In this document: positions 1 to 10,407 of the stretch, one piece after another
Layout of the letters: every line of letters begins with the position of its first letter
Position numbering within the stretch: position 1 is the first letter of the stretch
DNA from: Hymenopellis radicata
Taxonomy: Eukaryota; Basidiomycota; Agaricomycetes; Agaricales; Physalacriaceae
Assembly: GCA_015501595.1 (NCBI GenBank)
Contig: JADNRX010000181.1
Span: 43,127 to 107,126 of the forward strand
DNA length: 64,000 bases
Direction: 5' to 3'
The notes under the pieces: model-generated
What the model was told of the DNA's origin: nothing
The model's input: the letters and a program-made list of their open reading frames with translations, nothing else
The model's database searches: none
Translations under genes and position numbers: made by a program

Positions 1-315
1 CCCGGTTCCCTCAGATGCGAAATCGTTTCGTTCCCTGGTAGCCCATCACACCACGCGTTAGCTCAGCCAGCCCCTCAGCTCCAGAAAAGAGAGTCTAGGA
101 AGACTCGGTGAGAACTGCCGGGACTCACCACTCCCCGTCAAATCCTCATACCACACCGTCCTCTCATCCACCACATGAAATGTCCCTTCGAGCCCTTTAC
201 TACTCACATTAACATGCCCCTCCGCGCTAAGCGGGGCAGTAGCAACCCAGAACATGTGCTGCTTCTCGATTTGGCGCACGACAAAGTCGGGAATTGTGTC
301 GAAGAACTTGCCCAT
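1..315 (-). CDS. PNPOx-family FMN-binding protein, N-terminal part
   Basis: This is the 5' end of a gene that leaves the window on the left. Exon 1 (315-129) starts MGKFFDTIPDFVVRQIEKQH and continues with FWVATAPL and GHVNVSSKG, the pattern of fungal pyridoxamine 5'-phosphate oxidase-like proteins (split-barrel flavin-binding fold). A donor GTGAGTCC follows at phase 1, and the next exon (34-1) restores the family sequence NETISHLREPG, so the intron is well supported. The function is inferred from family membership only. Members of this group are mostly uncharacterised oxidoreductases rather than true vitamin B6 oxidases. The catalytic part is outside the window. Confidence 0.75.
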
Positions 316-1273
316 GGCGTTCGTCCCCTATAGTCTCGGCGTTAGATAGGTGGATACTGGTTCGCGTGCTGGTCGTGGTGGTTCGGAGGCAACCTATCAT
401 GTGCGTTAAATATGCCTCCGTCGGACCGAAGTAAGTAATGGAGTTCAGACTGCCATTGGGCTGGCGAGCTTGTTGACGGTGTAGTGAGTCAGCGAAGCTC
501 GGTGGTGATGGTCATGGGATCAACCCGTCGGACCATCCGATTCGAACGCCACGTCCGATTGTTCATGTCCGTAAAGCCGAAGTTCGTGATCATCTTCTGG
601 TTGTGCTCATCAATTCATGAGAAAGAGTCAGTTAGTACTGGGCTCGTCACAGCTCGTCTGGCGTTTGTCGCGTGTCAAACAAAGGAAATCTGTTGACTGT
701 ATAAATAGGAGAATTCGAGTGTTCTAACTTGATAGAGATCTAGAGCTAAACAGAACCAAATCGACGTCAATGGATGAGTCAACAACGAAGCCGATGGAGA
801 CCGTACTACTTATCCAGAAGAGACTTTGCCAAAAGCAGCCTCTTGAAGCTCGAAGGACCGAAGGCTACACACACACAACATTCATGAGCGGTGCACATGT
901 TACTTAGAACAAGGCATTCCTAAACCATGGTCAATTGAACAAGGCCCTCAAGCCAACAAGATACAGACCTTGGGATCACAGCGACCCAGTTCACTCGGCA
1001 GAACGAGACCAAACCATCCAGAAGCACAGGCTCTGCGATTTCCATGTGTGCAACGGGATCGACGCGATTGGAACACGACAATTGTCGACACCACGGCCGA
1101 CTAGTCCGTGTCTGTGAAGTCGAAGATGTACGATTGCTTGTTGACCTGTTGGAAGTCTTCATTCAAGGCCGGTTATTCAAGTAAGTGCGATATGCTTGAA
1201 GTGATAGAACGAATTGCATTGCCTCCAAGAATGAGAAGAACTCTACGGTTCCAACTTGACTAAGTAACGTCAT
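316..1273. other. intergenic, no gene seen
   Basis: About 960 bp between the PNPOx-family gene and the 3' end of the ADP/ATP carrier. It has short open frames on both strands but none with family features or matching splice sites. It probably holds the promoter of the leftward PNPOx gene and the 3' UTR of the carrier. Confidence 0.4.
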
Positions 1274-2638
1274 CTAGCCAGAACCTGTCGATCAATGAGT
1301 AAGAAGCATGGGGAAATAAGCCGACTGTGATCGTACCTCCAGAATAGACCTTGCCATAAGCGAGCTCTTGGAACTTATCATAGAGCGCAAGAACACCAGC
1401 CGCGGCTACAGCACGAAGGATGTTCGCACCAGCACCTTTCATAAGGGAGGCATACCCCTCCTTCGCCACGATCTTCACAGTTGTATGAGGACGGGTAAAT
1501 CGAGAGAGATGAGGAGCTACTCACCTGCGAACCAGCATCGAGCATAGATTTGTAATGAACACCAGAACCCGATGTCATCATCATACGACGCCTTCAGCCT
1601 CAATAAACGAAAACTCAGGACGAAATTGAAAATGGTCAGGACGTACCGAATTGTATCAACCGGATACGCAACCGTACTCGCTCCAACCGTAACACACCAA
1701 CCCAAGAAAAACGACGCCAAAAACGAGCCCTGCAAATTCCCTACCAACACCACAGGCTCTGTATACATCGCGTCAACCACCATCCCAGTCCACAGCAAAC
1801 CGATAAACAAAACCACTCACTCAACGAATCATAACACCCAAAATAGAACCCTCGATAGATCACAATCCCCAAAACCGACGGACCAAACCCTCTGTACAGC
1901 CCTCTAACCCCGTCCGTCCTCAACGTCTTTCTATACACATCCACAAGCCCTGTAAACTGCCTCTCCCCGCCTCCGCCCCTCGTCGACTTGGCATCGTTCG
2001 CCAGCCGCGTCCTAGCAAAGTCGAGGGAGTAGACAAAGACCATCGAGCTGGCGCCGGCTGCTGCCCCAGACAGAAGGTTTCCCGCAAACCATTTCCAGTA
2101 CCCGGCAGACATTTGGAAGCCGAAGAGGGATTTGAAGTAGTCCTCTGCACGAGAGCGTTAGGAGAGGGAAGGGAAAGGATGGAAGGCGTACTGAAAGCAA
2201 AATTCAACGCCTGTGTGGGGAAGTAGCGGATGACGTTGGCGGTGTTGCCGCGCCAGAGGGAGACCATGCCTTCCTCTGCGTAGGTGCGCCTGAAGGCGTC
2301 TATGACGCCGCCGTAGGGGCGCAAGGCGGCCTTGTTTGATCTAGAAAGGGCAATGTTAATTTTAGAGACCTGAATGGCGCGGCGAAAAACACGGACCATT
2401 TCGTCTTGGTTTTGAATGAGCAGTTTGATTCGTTCAATGGGCGCTGCGCTTGTCTTGGAAACCGCCTGGTAAAGAACAGTCAGCGCGGGTGAAAAGAATG
2501 GGCAAGAACGACACTTACGGCGGATACACCGCCCATAAGGAAATCGACTAGAGTGAAAGCATGAGCGGGGCTCTATGAAAAAGGTAGAGGCGCACGCGTA
2601 AACTCATTGGGCGTCTTTCCCTTCTTAACCTGCGCCAT
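1274..2638 (-). CDS. AAC: mitochondrial ADP/ATP carrier, with a 2-nt frame break in exon 4
   Basis: Inner-membrane adenine nucleotide translocase (mitochondrial carrier family, six helices in three repeats). Nine exons on the minus strand: 2638-2604, 2570-2519, 2465-2397, 2340-2192, 2144-1821, 1758-1647, 1591-1525, 1472-1337 and 1284-1274. They encode the family hallmarks [46 protein letters not shown], a [13 protein letters not shown] segment, YPVDTIR, the RRRMMMTSG nucleotide-carrier signature (split between exons 6 and 7) and a KVYSGGSG C-terminus. About 318 aa are expected. Exon 4 begins IKQGRLA, as in orthologues, but two bases are missing before PYGG, so the correctly spliced frame breaks. 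If the 56-nt intron 3 (2396-2341) is kept, the frame stays open. Exon 1/intron 1 (only ~33 nt) is the least certain part. Loss, sequencing error or a decayed extra copy cannot be separated here. Confidence 0.9.
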
Positions 2639-3819
2639 TCTAAAGAGCAATAAAGACGAAGAACTTGTGTGCTGTCAAACCTGTCAAATCCAACACCAGC
2701 TTTCTTAAATACACCGAAGTCGGGTACCTTACGATACCACTCTCTCCCACATCGGGGAACACGCCCAGCCCATACACGCCTCCCGGACTCGTTCCCACAA
2801 ACACATACCATCGCCCACTTCATTCCACAACCAATCCCGAATAAGTGGTCGAGGAAGTAGTGCTCGTGCAGAGCCCAGAACCATATAAGTAGGTACACGT
2901 CGGCTACTCCGTCTCGGGAAGACTCGTCGCGAATGGATCCTAAAGTGCGCGGCGTCATTCGGGACGGGATGAGCTCATTTTGGAGCACATGGTAGATGAT
3001 AGCACGACGCTAAAACGGATAGGCATCCGGGGCGGCTGACAGATTGTGTATTTCTGGACATACTTTTAAAATGAGTGGCACGATCTTGTTGTTCTCGCTG
3101 TCGTCGTGAAAACCGCTGTGTGGACCGCTCGTTCAAGGAGCGAGGAACGAGCTCCTGAGAAACGCGCGCAGGGCCAAGCTAAGGAAGGAGCTTGTCCACT
3201 TTGGTAGCATACATGTCCGTATATAGTAATACCATGTTTGTCCTTCCCCAAACGTTCGCGTCTGCTTCTCTCTCTTCCCCAATCTCCCATCCTCGCTCTA
3301 CCAGCCTCGTCGGTCGCATTTTTCGCACCCACCCGCCTACTCCCTATGTGTTGGTTGGTTGGACCAGTGTGGATCCTTCAGCCTGCACCAGAGTTCTCCG
3401 CTTGCTGCCCTCTCCATCGGGTCAACATTGCAGTCTGGATTTCCGGCACGTGACCGTCCGGTTTTCCTTTCCCCCTTCCGCGGACTGCACTGTTCCTGAC
3501 CCCGTCAACGCAAGCGGGACCTCTCCCCCAAACCCACAAGATACATATCGCATCTTGTGCTCTCTTCTTCTTCCTCTCTCTTTCTCTTTCGGACACCTCA
3601 GTCGTATGACTTAGCTTGGATGGTGGTTCAAAGCCGCGTAGCGGCAGGCACTGATGCCTGCCGATCTTCGTTTGGTAATTAGCCCCTAAGTTATTACTTG
3701 ACGCGTACCGTCGTGTTGCTTGCTTTAGGACGTCGTATACGACTGAAGCCAGGCTTGTAAGCCTTATAAGACATGACTATTCTCTGGATGCTGACTACCC
3801 TTCATTATGAACCTTCTTT
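2639..3819. other. intergenic with carrier promoter
   Basis: No supported gene. It should contain the promoter of the leftward ADP/ATP carrier. Between about 3230 and 3600 the plus strand is CT-rich, and the open frames there look like low-complexity by-products. A short perfect hairpin lies at 3642-3663 and is listed separately. Confidence 0.35.
3642..3663. repeat. short perfect hairpin
   Basis: CGGCAGGCA (3642-3650) and TGCCTGCCG (3655-3663) are perfect inverted copies around a 4-nt loop. It may be a transcript terminator or chance. No neighbouring gene end argues for a role. Confidence 0.4.
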
Positions 3820-3823
3820 GTAG

Positions 3824-4816
3824 ACCACTGACGCGTCTCTCACACGATGTGACAACTTGGGACGAGCAACGTCTCCGCAAGTACCGCTTCTATAGAGTCC
3901 AAGAAAACCGTCCTATCGCCTGCAATCAGTGAGTTTTCTTGTGCTCTGTTCTTGATTTCTCCTTTGACGGGTCGCCTTTAGTTCCTGTGCCATTTGACGC
4001 GTTATTGCCATGTGATGTGAAAACTCAATGAAAACTTGCGGGAAGAGCTTGCGTCTGCATAAGTGCCTCGTGGCTTCAACGTTATCCAGAGCCGCGATCG
4101 TCGTCGACAAAGCCTTCAATAAATCATCCTATCCTCCTTGTCTTATCAATAGCTAAGTTCAAAGTTGAGGCTCTACCAGGCTCCACCGCAAGATTTACGG
4201 TGAGGGGTTTGACGGACCTCCTCGTCGAGACCTCCACACCATCCATCTGCTATGCGCTGTCTAACATTGCCACTCCATTCTTGGAGCGCTTGACTATCCG
4301 GCAGGTTCGCGCGGGATGTTTGCACACGCCAACAACCTGCTTCATGGATCATCCGCATCTTACTTTGCAGAGCCTCGGAGATGTACCTAGCGCCGTCGTC
4401 ACCATCGCTGCGGTCGACTCTCTCATACACCGATGTGATTCGCTCCGGGAGTTATCCCTTCTTGGCATCCATGCTGATACTCAATGCCTTACCCGCCTTC
4501 TTTCCTCCCTAGAAGCCCTTCCCGGCTATGCGTCCTCGCACTTGACATCTATTATGTACACGACTTGTGTGCTACGATCCAGGTCACCGTGGCCGACGGA
4601 ATTCTGGCATTCTTGGAGTCTCGCCGGAGACAGGCAGATGCGCCCTCCAGTAGTGCGGCGTCACGCGTAGATTTGGAATCATTTACCCTGCATGCACCAC
4701 CTCAAGAAGTATTCGACTTCACGGAAGTACAGCACCAGCGTATCAAGGAACTGCGCGCTTCAGGCTTGCTGTTCTACATCTCTCGATATGACCGCAATGA
4801 TCCAAGAATGTACTGA
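3824..4816 (+). pseudogene. F-box/LRR-like protein remnant
   Basis: Plus-strand pieces read like the leucine-rich part of an Agaricomycete F-box protein. About 3824-3929 gives a segment with RLSHDVTTWDEQRLRKY, then an intron with donor GTGAGT. From 4200 there is a stretch with SNIATPFLERLTI and HRCDSLRELSLLGIHADT. From about 4500 the sense switches frame to LCVLALDIYYVHDLCA and VADGILAFLESRRRQ, ending at 4816. No N-terminal F-box is visible, and the frame switch near 4500-4540 has no clear GT-AG intron, so I call it a relic. It could also be an intact gene with an unusual exon structure. Confidence 0.45.
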
Positions 4817-4980
4817 TTACGATAGTACCCAGTGTTCGAGTCAAGTTCATGATTTTGAGGCACCCGTGGTCTGCGTCGCCGTTTGCACATCATATTCCTT
4901 TATATACGGTCCGTCGGTCTACAATTACCTTAGCTATTTACTTAGCGTAGGCGGAATCAACTTTGTAACATTGTAACAAC

Positions 4981-6251
4981 TCAAACCACCACGCTCTCCC
5001 ACCCATGAGGTCTGACCGACCCGTCCCGCTTCTCACGAAGGCCTTGCGCTACCACCATCAACTTCCGGTATCCGCAACTCGCTGGACCCATAGCATCCTT
5101 CCAGAGTGGTACGTGGTCCAAAACTCGTCTCTTGAACACCCGCCGTATTTCCTCGTTTTCTTCCTCCCGCCAGAGATCCGGGAAATTCAAATCTGGATCC
5201 ACAGCCCACAATGGGACTGTCCGCGCGCCCTCCCAGTCAATCACGGCCACAATGCGGGTACAGTCGGCACGAGAAACGAGGGTGTTTGAGATCGAGAAGT
5301 CGGTATGGTGCAACACGATGGGAAAATCAGGCAGTGACAGTGAGTTTAGTTCGTCCAGCAACTTTTGTGTACGCTTATCGGCTCGATCTAGGGATTCGAC
5401 TGCCTGAATCTTCTGACGAAATCCTATCTCCTTGCGAGCGATGGCGATCAACCAGTCTGTAGTATCTACGAATGGTCCGCTTTTCGTTGAGTCGGAAGGA
5501 ACTTCATGAACGCCTCCTATCAAGCCTGTCTCCAAAGGACCGATGTAAAAGTCCTGTTGCTGGTATATACTTCCTATCGAGCAAAATTGAAGCTTGAGCA
5601 GCTCGCCGAATGCATCAGCCATGTTTCTGCAGACCTGACGACGCTTCTCGAATGACATATCGTTCCAGATCAAGCCAAGGTTGTCGCCGTCGACCTACAG
5701 CGAGTATGAGAGTGACATGAGCTGATAGTGATTGGGACCTACGTATTCCATTACAATCCATGCACCACCGACTACTCCGTCTTCATCCATGTCATGTCCA
5801 TAGATATCGGGCACTGGGATTGCAGTACGTGTCTTGACGAATCGAGCGGTAGCAATCTTTGAATCGAAGGTAAGCCGAATGTGATGATCCATGAAGTGGA
5901 GTATGTAGAGCAAACCTCGGAAAGGATCTTACGCTCAGTGCATGTTCCATGCCACGTCGTAGTGGCGAATAGCCAGAATGTAACTCGGACAAGCACCCGT
6001 CCACATCGTAGCATATCAGCTGTAAATGTCTAGGAAAAATTGATCAAGAGAGACGCAAGTATGAAGGGTGCAAAAAACCTTGTTCTGTGCGCCTATTGGT
6101 CATGAGCAACTCTCCGAGATAGGAGGTAACATTGGGACGAACCAGCTAACAGCTCCTCCCATCCGACGCACTCATCATTCAAAAGAGCAGACACTCTAGA
6201 ACGTAATGCGAATTCGTTGATACAAAGCAGACCTTTTGGCGTGAGATCCAT
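4981..6251 (-). CDS. aminoglycoside phosphotransferase (APH)-fold kinase
   Basis: Small-molecule kinase of the APH/choline-kinase-like fold; the substrate is unknown. Four exons close in phase: 6251-6143, 6019-5916, 5856-5743 and 5694-4981, giving about 346 aa. The N-lobe joins as KILSE|IATARFVKTRTAIPVP, matching the usual SE(V/I)ATxRFV...IPVP region, followed by WIVMEY|VDGDNLG at the hinge. The C-lobe has the Brenner catalytic loop HHTDFSISN (HxDxxxxN) and the metal-binding VIDWEGA, both intact. A late segment with PLWAVDPDLNFP is typical of fungal members. These families are expanded in basidiomycetes, usually without known substrates. The first exon and the exon 1-2 junction are the weakest parts of the model. 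Confidence 0.75.
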
Positions 6252-6570
6252 GAAGGGGATGGTTGATGGAGAGGAGAAAAACGAGACGTTCTTGGTAAGC
6301 GATCGCCACGACGAGATGTTCGACCGAATAACGATCTGAGAGGTGTAGTGCCCTAGATAAGAAGGTGACCTACGGTGCGATTCTCCTATCTCCTCTGCGC
6401 GGTAAACAGTTCCAACGGAAATTTCCAGTGAAGGAGGCCACCTACATTTATATCCGCGCAGTACAGTTCGAAGTTACTATAATATTTTGAGGATGTAACT
6501 GTTGTAGATACGGCCGAAGAACTATCGACATGTTGTCAGAGATGTAAGCTGAGAAGGTATGATATATGAT

Positions 6571-8111
6571 TCAGATGTCCAAGACTAGCGACTCGGCAAA
6601 CCTCACAGCCTCGTGCTTCAGTGCTTTGTATCTACCTGCCTCGTTCATTTCACGAAGCATAGTCTCTACAGCTTCTAAGATTTTGATCATACTCGCATCA
6701 TCTCCATCCAGGATCGAATACATCAATGCATGCGCCCCACGGGCCACGCTATTCACCCAATGCGTAAAAACGCCTGTCTTGGGATCCTCGTAGAGTCCGA
6801 TGTCGAGGCGACACAGTTGCGATATTGATGGAACACGTCCATTCGTCTTTTCCTCCATCAAGACGAGGGCGTGTACTGTTGTCTCGGCGAACCTAGTGAG
6901 TGCACGGACTTCCTTTCTTCGATCAAGCTCGCTGCCAGGCTCCAAGGGGGACGATTCGGTGTCACGCTCTGCTTGTTTAGCTCGTTCACTGAGGTTGAGA
7001 GTCAGTTCCTCTAACAGTAAGCGCAGATAAGAAAACCGCACTTCCGTAGAGCAAGGCTCCAGATGTCCATGCTCTTTACGACTCGCCACACCCCATGTCT
7101 GTCCTTCTTTGTCGGAATGACAGCGACGACTTTCTCCTGCACCATGTAGACACGCCATTCAGGCGATTGTGCCATGCAAGGCACATATTCCTGCTTCATC
7201 CAACGGAAACCCTTGGTGACATCAACGTCTGGCGGTTCGTCTCCTTCTCGCACAACGATGGGACTCGAACGGCAATGGTGGCCCTCGCGCTTCAAGACAT
7301 ACTGGTCGCCGGTTATTTCTGGTCTTTTCCCGTTGTACAGTATCGTCTTGGGCCGAATGGTGTGCGTGTCGTCTTTTGCGATCCTATTCAGCAGTTTTAT
7401 TAGCCCAAAGGTTTTCGCCGCGAATTCGAACTCGCCAAGAGGCGGAAGCAAGATTGTTTTGTCAACGAGCTGAAGCATTTCGCTGCGAAAGGTTCTGCGA
7501 AGGGCCAGATCGTCTAGTAGGGCTACTGCTGACCTGATCGAAAACTCAGTATAATCCAAAGGGGAGGACAGAGGCACGAACAAATCATCAACTTCGTCTG
7601 TCATACGCACGAAGACGCTGGAGTATACGTATAACCGTTCCGGTGTTGTCTTGATGACCTGTAAAAAGTGCTCCCAACTTATCACTTCAACATTCACCTC
7701 ATGCCCCACTGCAAGAAAGTATGCAGCCAGAGCCTAAACGCGACATTGTCAACATAGCGACATCAAAATGACACCATCACTTACCATGTAGTGAACAAAA
7801 AGTTGTTGTTTTGTACCTCGCTGATCCTCCTGTTCCGCAGTGTATATAAAACCGTCTAAAGCTCGAATGGCGGACAGTTTAGCGGCGTTATCCTGCGTCA
7901 CCTCGATACAAGACCATAAAAAGTTCATACTGCTCCAAGCCGAGATCGATGGGTGTCGCTCCGGTTTAGGTCCCGGGACAAGGAGAACTGTAGCTGCAGC
8001 CTGTGGTGTTCTTTTTACAGGCGGCTGAGTGACTGGTGACGTGGAGGAAAGCGATCTCTTCCGTTTAGAACGGACTATTATCGTGTCGCTCGTGGAGATC
8101 GTCTGCGACAC
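6571..8111 (-). CDS. putative ATP-grasp-like protein
   Basis: Three exons (8111-7785, 7733-7080, 7008-6571) close in phase and give 472 aa. The N-terminus has a basic RSKRKRSL stretch that could act as a nuclear signal. From exon 2 on there are ATP-grasp-like elements: a lysine in QYVLKREGHHC, a MKQEYVPCM strand, EWRVYMVQEKVVAVI (the E-x-R...V-V pattern), and later RLDIGLYED followed by HWVNSV, which fit the Mg-binding D...N pair. The family assignment is my inference from these patterns. The reaction, an ATP-dependent ligation if correct, and its substrate are unknown. It lies upstream of the APH-type gene, on the same strand, with about 320 bp between them. Confidence 0.5.
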
Positions 8112-8804
8112 ATCGGCATTACCGGGTGACGGAGGATCACAAGCAGCAGAATTCGCGGAGGAATCATATTTGTTCCACGAAGGACTCCTAGTTCTGGGAT
8201 TAAAAGAGCCTGCATTTGGGAACAGGACCGAGACTTACGAAGGATAGTTAATTGGTGATACCGATACCAGCCATTCCGGCGATGGACTGCGCCATCCACT
8301 GGAGCCAGAAGGCGTATTACCATGTAGAGGTGTCATTGTAGAGTAGTTATGTTCGCTGTTAAAGTAAAACCTCCGTGAGGCTGTGAAGCCGTCCGATCAG
8401 CGTTTGAAAAAAAATGCTTACCTCATGTTCATTGCATTTGAAATTGAAGCCCACGCGACGCGCGCGCTCCTCCGAGCAAGGTTATCGATCAGCTTCAAAT
8501 TGAAGCTTCGGAGGGGAAACTGCAGTGGCGACAAGTGCACATTGAGTCGGATCGACAGACAAGGACAGCAGACACCAACTTTTAGGATCTTACAAAGCGC
8601 GGAAGACGATAGCACCGCCTCGTAGTTCGGGTCAAGGAGTGGTAGGATGATCCGCTGTCGAGATCGGAGTACCAAAGACCTTCAAGTCGAATGTGACAGA
8701 CGCTTCCAAAGGAAAGGGACACACTAAATAAATTTGAACACGGAGAATACAAGTAGATTCGTGTGTATCAAATCGACCGAAGACTTGAGGAATTTGGGTA
8801 TTTC
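8112..8804. other. intergenic
   Basis: Promoter-sized gap between the ATP-grasp-like gene and the 3' end of the SDR gene, both leftward. No supported coding sequence or RNA gene is visible. Confidence 0.35.
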
Positions 8805-10407
8805 TTATGTCTGATCTTTTCCCTCTAGGAGCGGCCTCACAGACGACAACATATCAGTAAGTGTTTTCTCCCATCCAATGTACCTGGCTATGCCCAACTC
8901 TTTCGCAGCTTTACTGGTATCGATACGCGCCAGCGGCTGCGAAAAGGCATCTTTGGGGGAACCTCTGTCCGAGGGAAGTGCTCATAACGATAATGAAGTG
9001 AAGCAGGCGGCGTGGTAAAAGAGTTCTGCTGAGCCGCACACGGTCTGCAAATATCTGGACACGGTACACGTAAGTATTATGCATAGCTGACATCCATATG
9101 ATTGCGCTCACCGGTGTCAAGGACTAATTCAAGCGAGTCACCGCACGCCTTGCATATAGGGAGATTGTTGTTTCGCTTGATAGACGCTATACTCGGATGA
9201 GCCTTAGGAGGATGCGTGAGGTAGTCCATCGCCTTGATCCATGGGAAAGTTCCGGCCGATATCAAATACCGTTTCCATTCGCCGTTGAAAGACGGAGGGA
9301 GAGCGAGGGCACGAAGATGCGCAAATGCGACATCCCTCACGTCAACGAAGTGTGGAGGCAACGTGGTTGAGATGTTTCCCTGTATCAGATGAAGTATGTG
9401 TCGGTTTGGTCCAAGACCCTCTGTTGGTGGAACGAGGAAGTCTTCATGGAACGGACCGAAAATCAGAGGAGGGTTGACTGTAGGAGGAACAGTAAGCATT
9501 CGGCGAGATGCGCGATATCATGGAATGGGCGCACTAAATGTGAGATCCAGAGACGGATGTTCAGCAGAAAACTGGTATGCTGCACGTTCGGCAAGGATTT
9601 GAGTTGCGAGGTAACACCATCCGGGATCATTTGAATGTTTCAGAAATTCGTCCTTGGACACACTCGCAAAATCTGAGAGAACGGTTGGCGATACCGTCTT
9701 GGAAGCGAAGTGAAGCATAAATCTCACCATTCTCGGTGAACGTATAGTTTGTGAATGGCTTTGTCAAGATTTCGCTCGCTGTACGCGTCTCGGTTAGACG
9801 CAGACAAGCATCATAAAGGGCACACACGAGTCATTGTAGTTGCCCAAGTACCCGTGACGATGACCCTCGTGACACCCGCAGCGAATGCTTGTCCGAGGAC
9901 ATTCAATATTTCTTTCATCGATCTCTGGTATGAAGTCAGACACTATGCTCTTCTCTCCGAACTAGACCTAAGACAACTGAGGGCACGTACTTCAACAGTC
10001 TCTTCAGGCATTCGACCAGACGGCAGCGGTGCAGGCACATGGATGACGGCCTTTACGCCTTTCAGCCACGTCAATATTGATGTTATACAAGTCGCGTAGC
10101 CTGACCTTGTAGTACTCCTTTGAAATCACTAGCAGGGTCGTCCATAGATACCCAGGCTAGGTCTTGTTCATGCATACGGGATGCGCGCGATGAGGCTATC
10201 TCTTGTAGGCGCGATGAGCGGACAGTCCTGGATGTAATTAGTTGAGTGGCGCAATGGTATATCATGACGTGTTCCGGCATACCCGCGAACTGCGTAACCA
10301 GACCTCAGCAGAGCATCAACGATATGGGAGCCAACAAAGCTTGCTCCGTTGGTCACCTTTGGGCGTTCAGCTGAATACCTTCAAAGATCAGTCAGAAAGT
10401 GCGAACC
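8805..10407 (-). CDS. extended SDR reductase (dihydroflavonol-reductase/ketoreductase-like)
   Basis: NAD(P)-dependent epimerase/dehydratase-type reductase. Exons at 10356-10283, 10227-10106, 10058-9991, 9924-9828, 9778-9728, 9672-9535, 9477-9112 and 8950-8805 close exactly (354 codons). A short upstream exon ends at 10407 (LDRLVL|VTNG); its start codon was not found. The Rossmann motif TNGASFVGSHIVDALL, GYAVRGTVRS, the GVKAVIHVPAP strand and VTRVIVTGT are all recognisable, as are LAERAAYQFSAEHP, INPPLIFGP and a C-terminal ARIDTSKAAKELG. The active-site tyrosine motif reads YLATQ where YxxxK is expected, so the catalytic lysine appears to be glutamine. Eight clean splice junctions indicate an expressed gene, but catalysis may be lost or changed. 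Confidence 0.8.
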
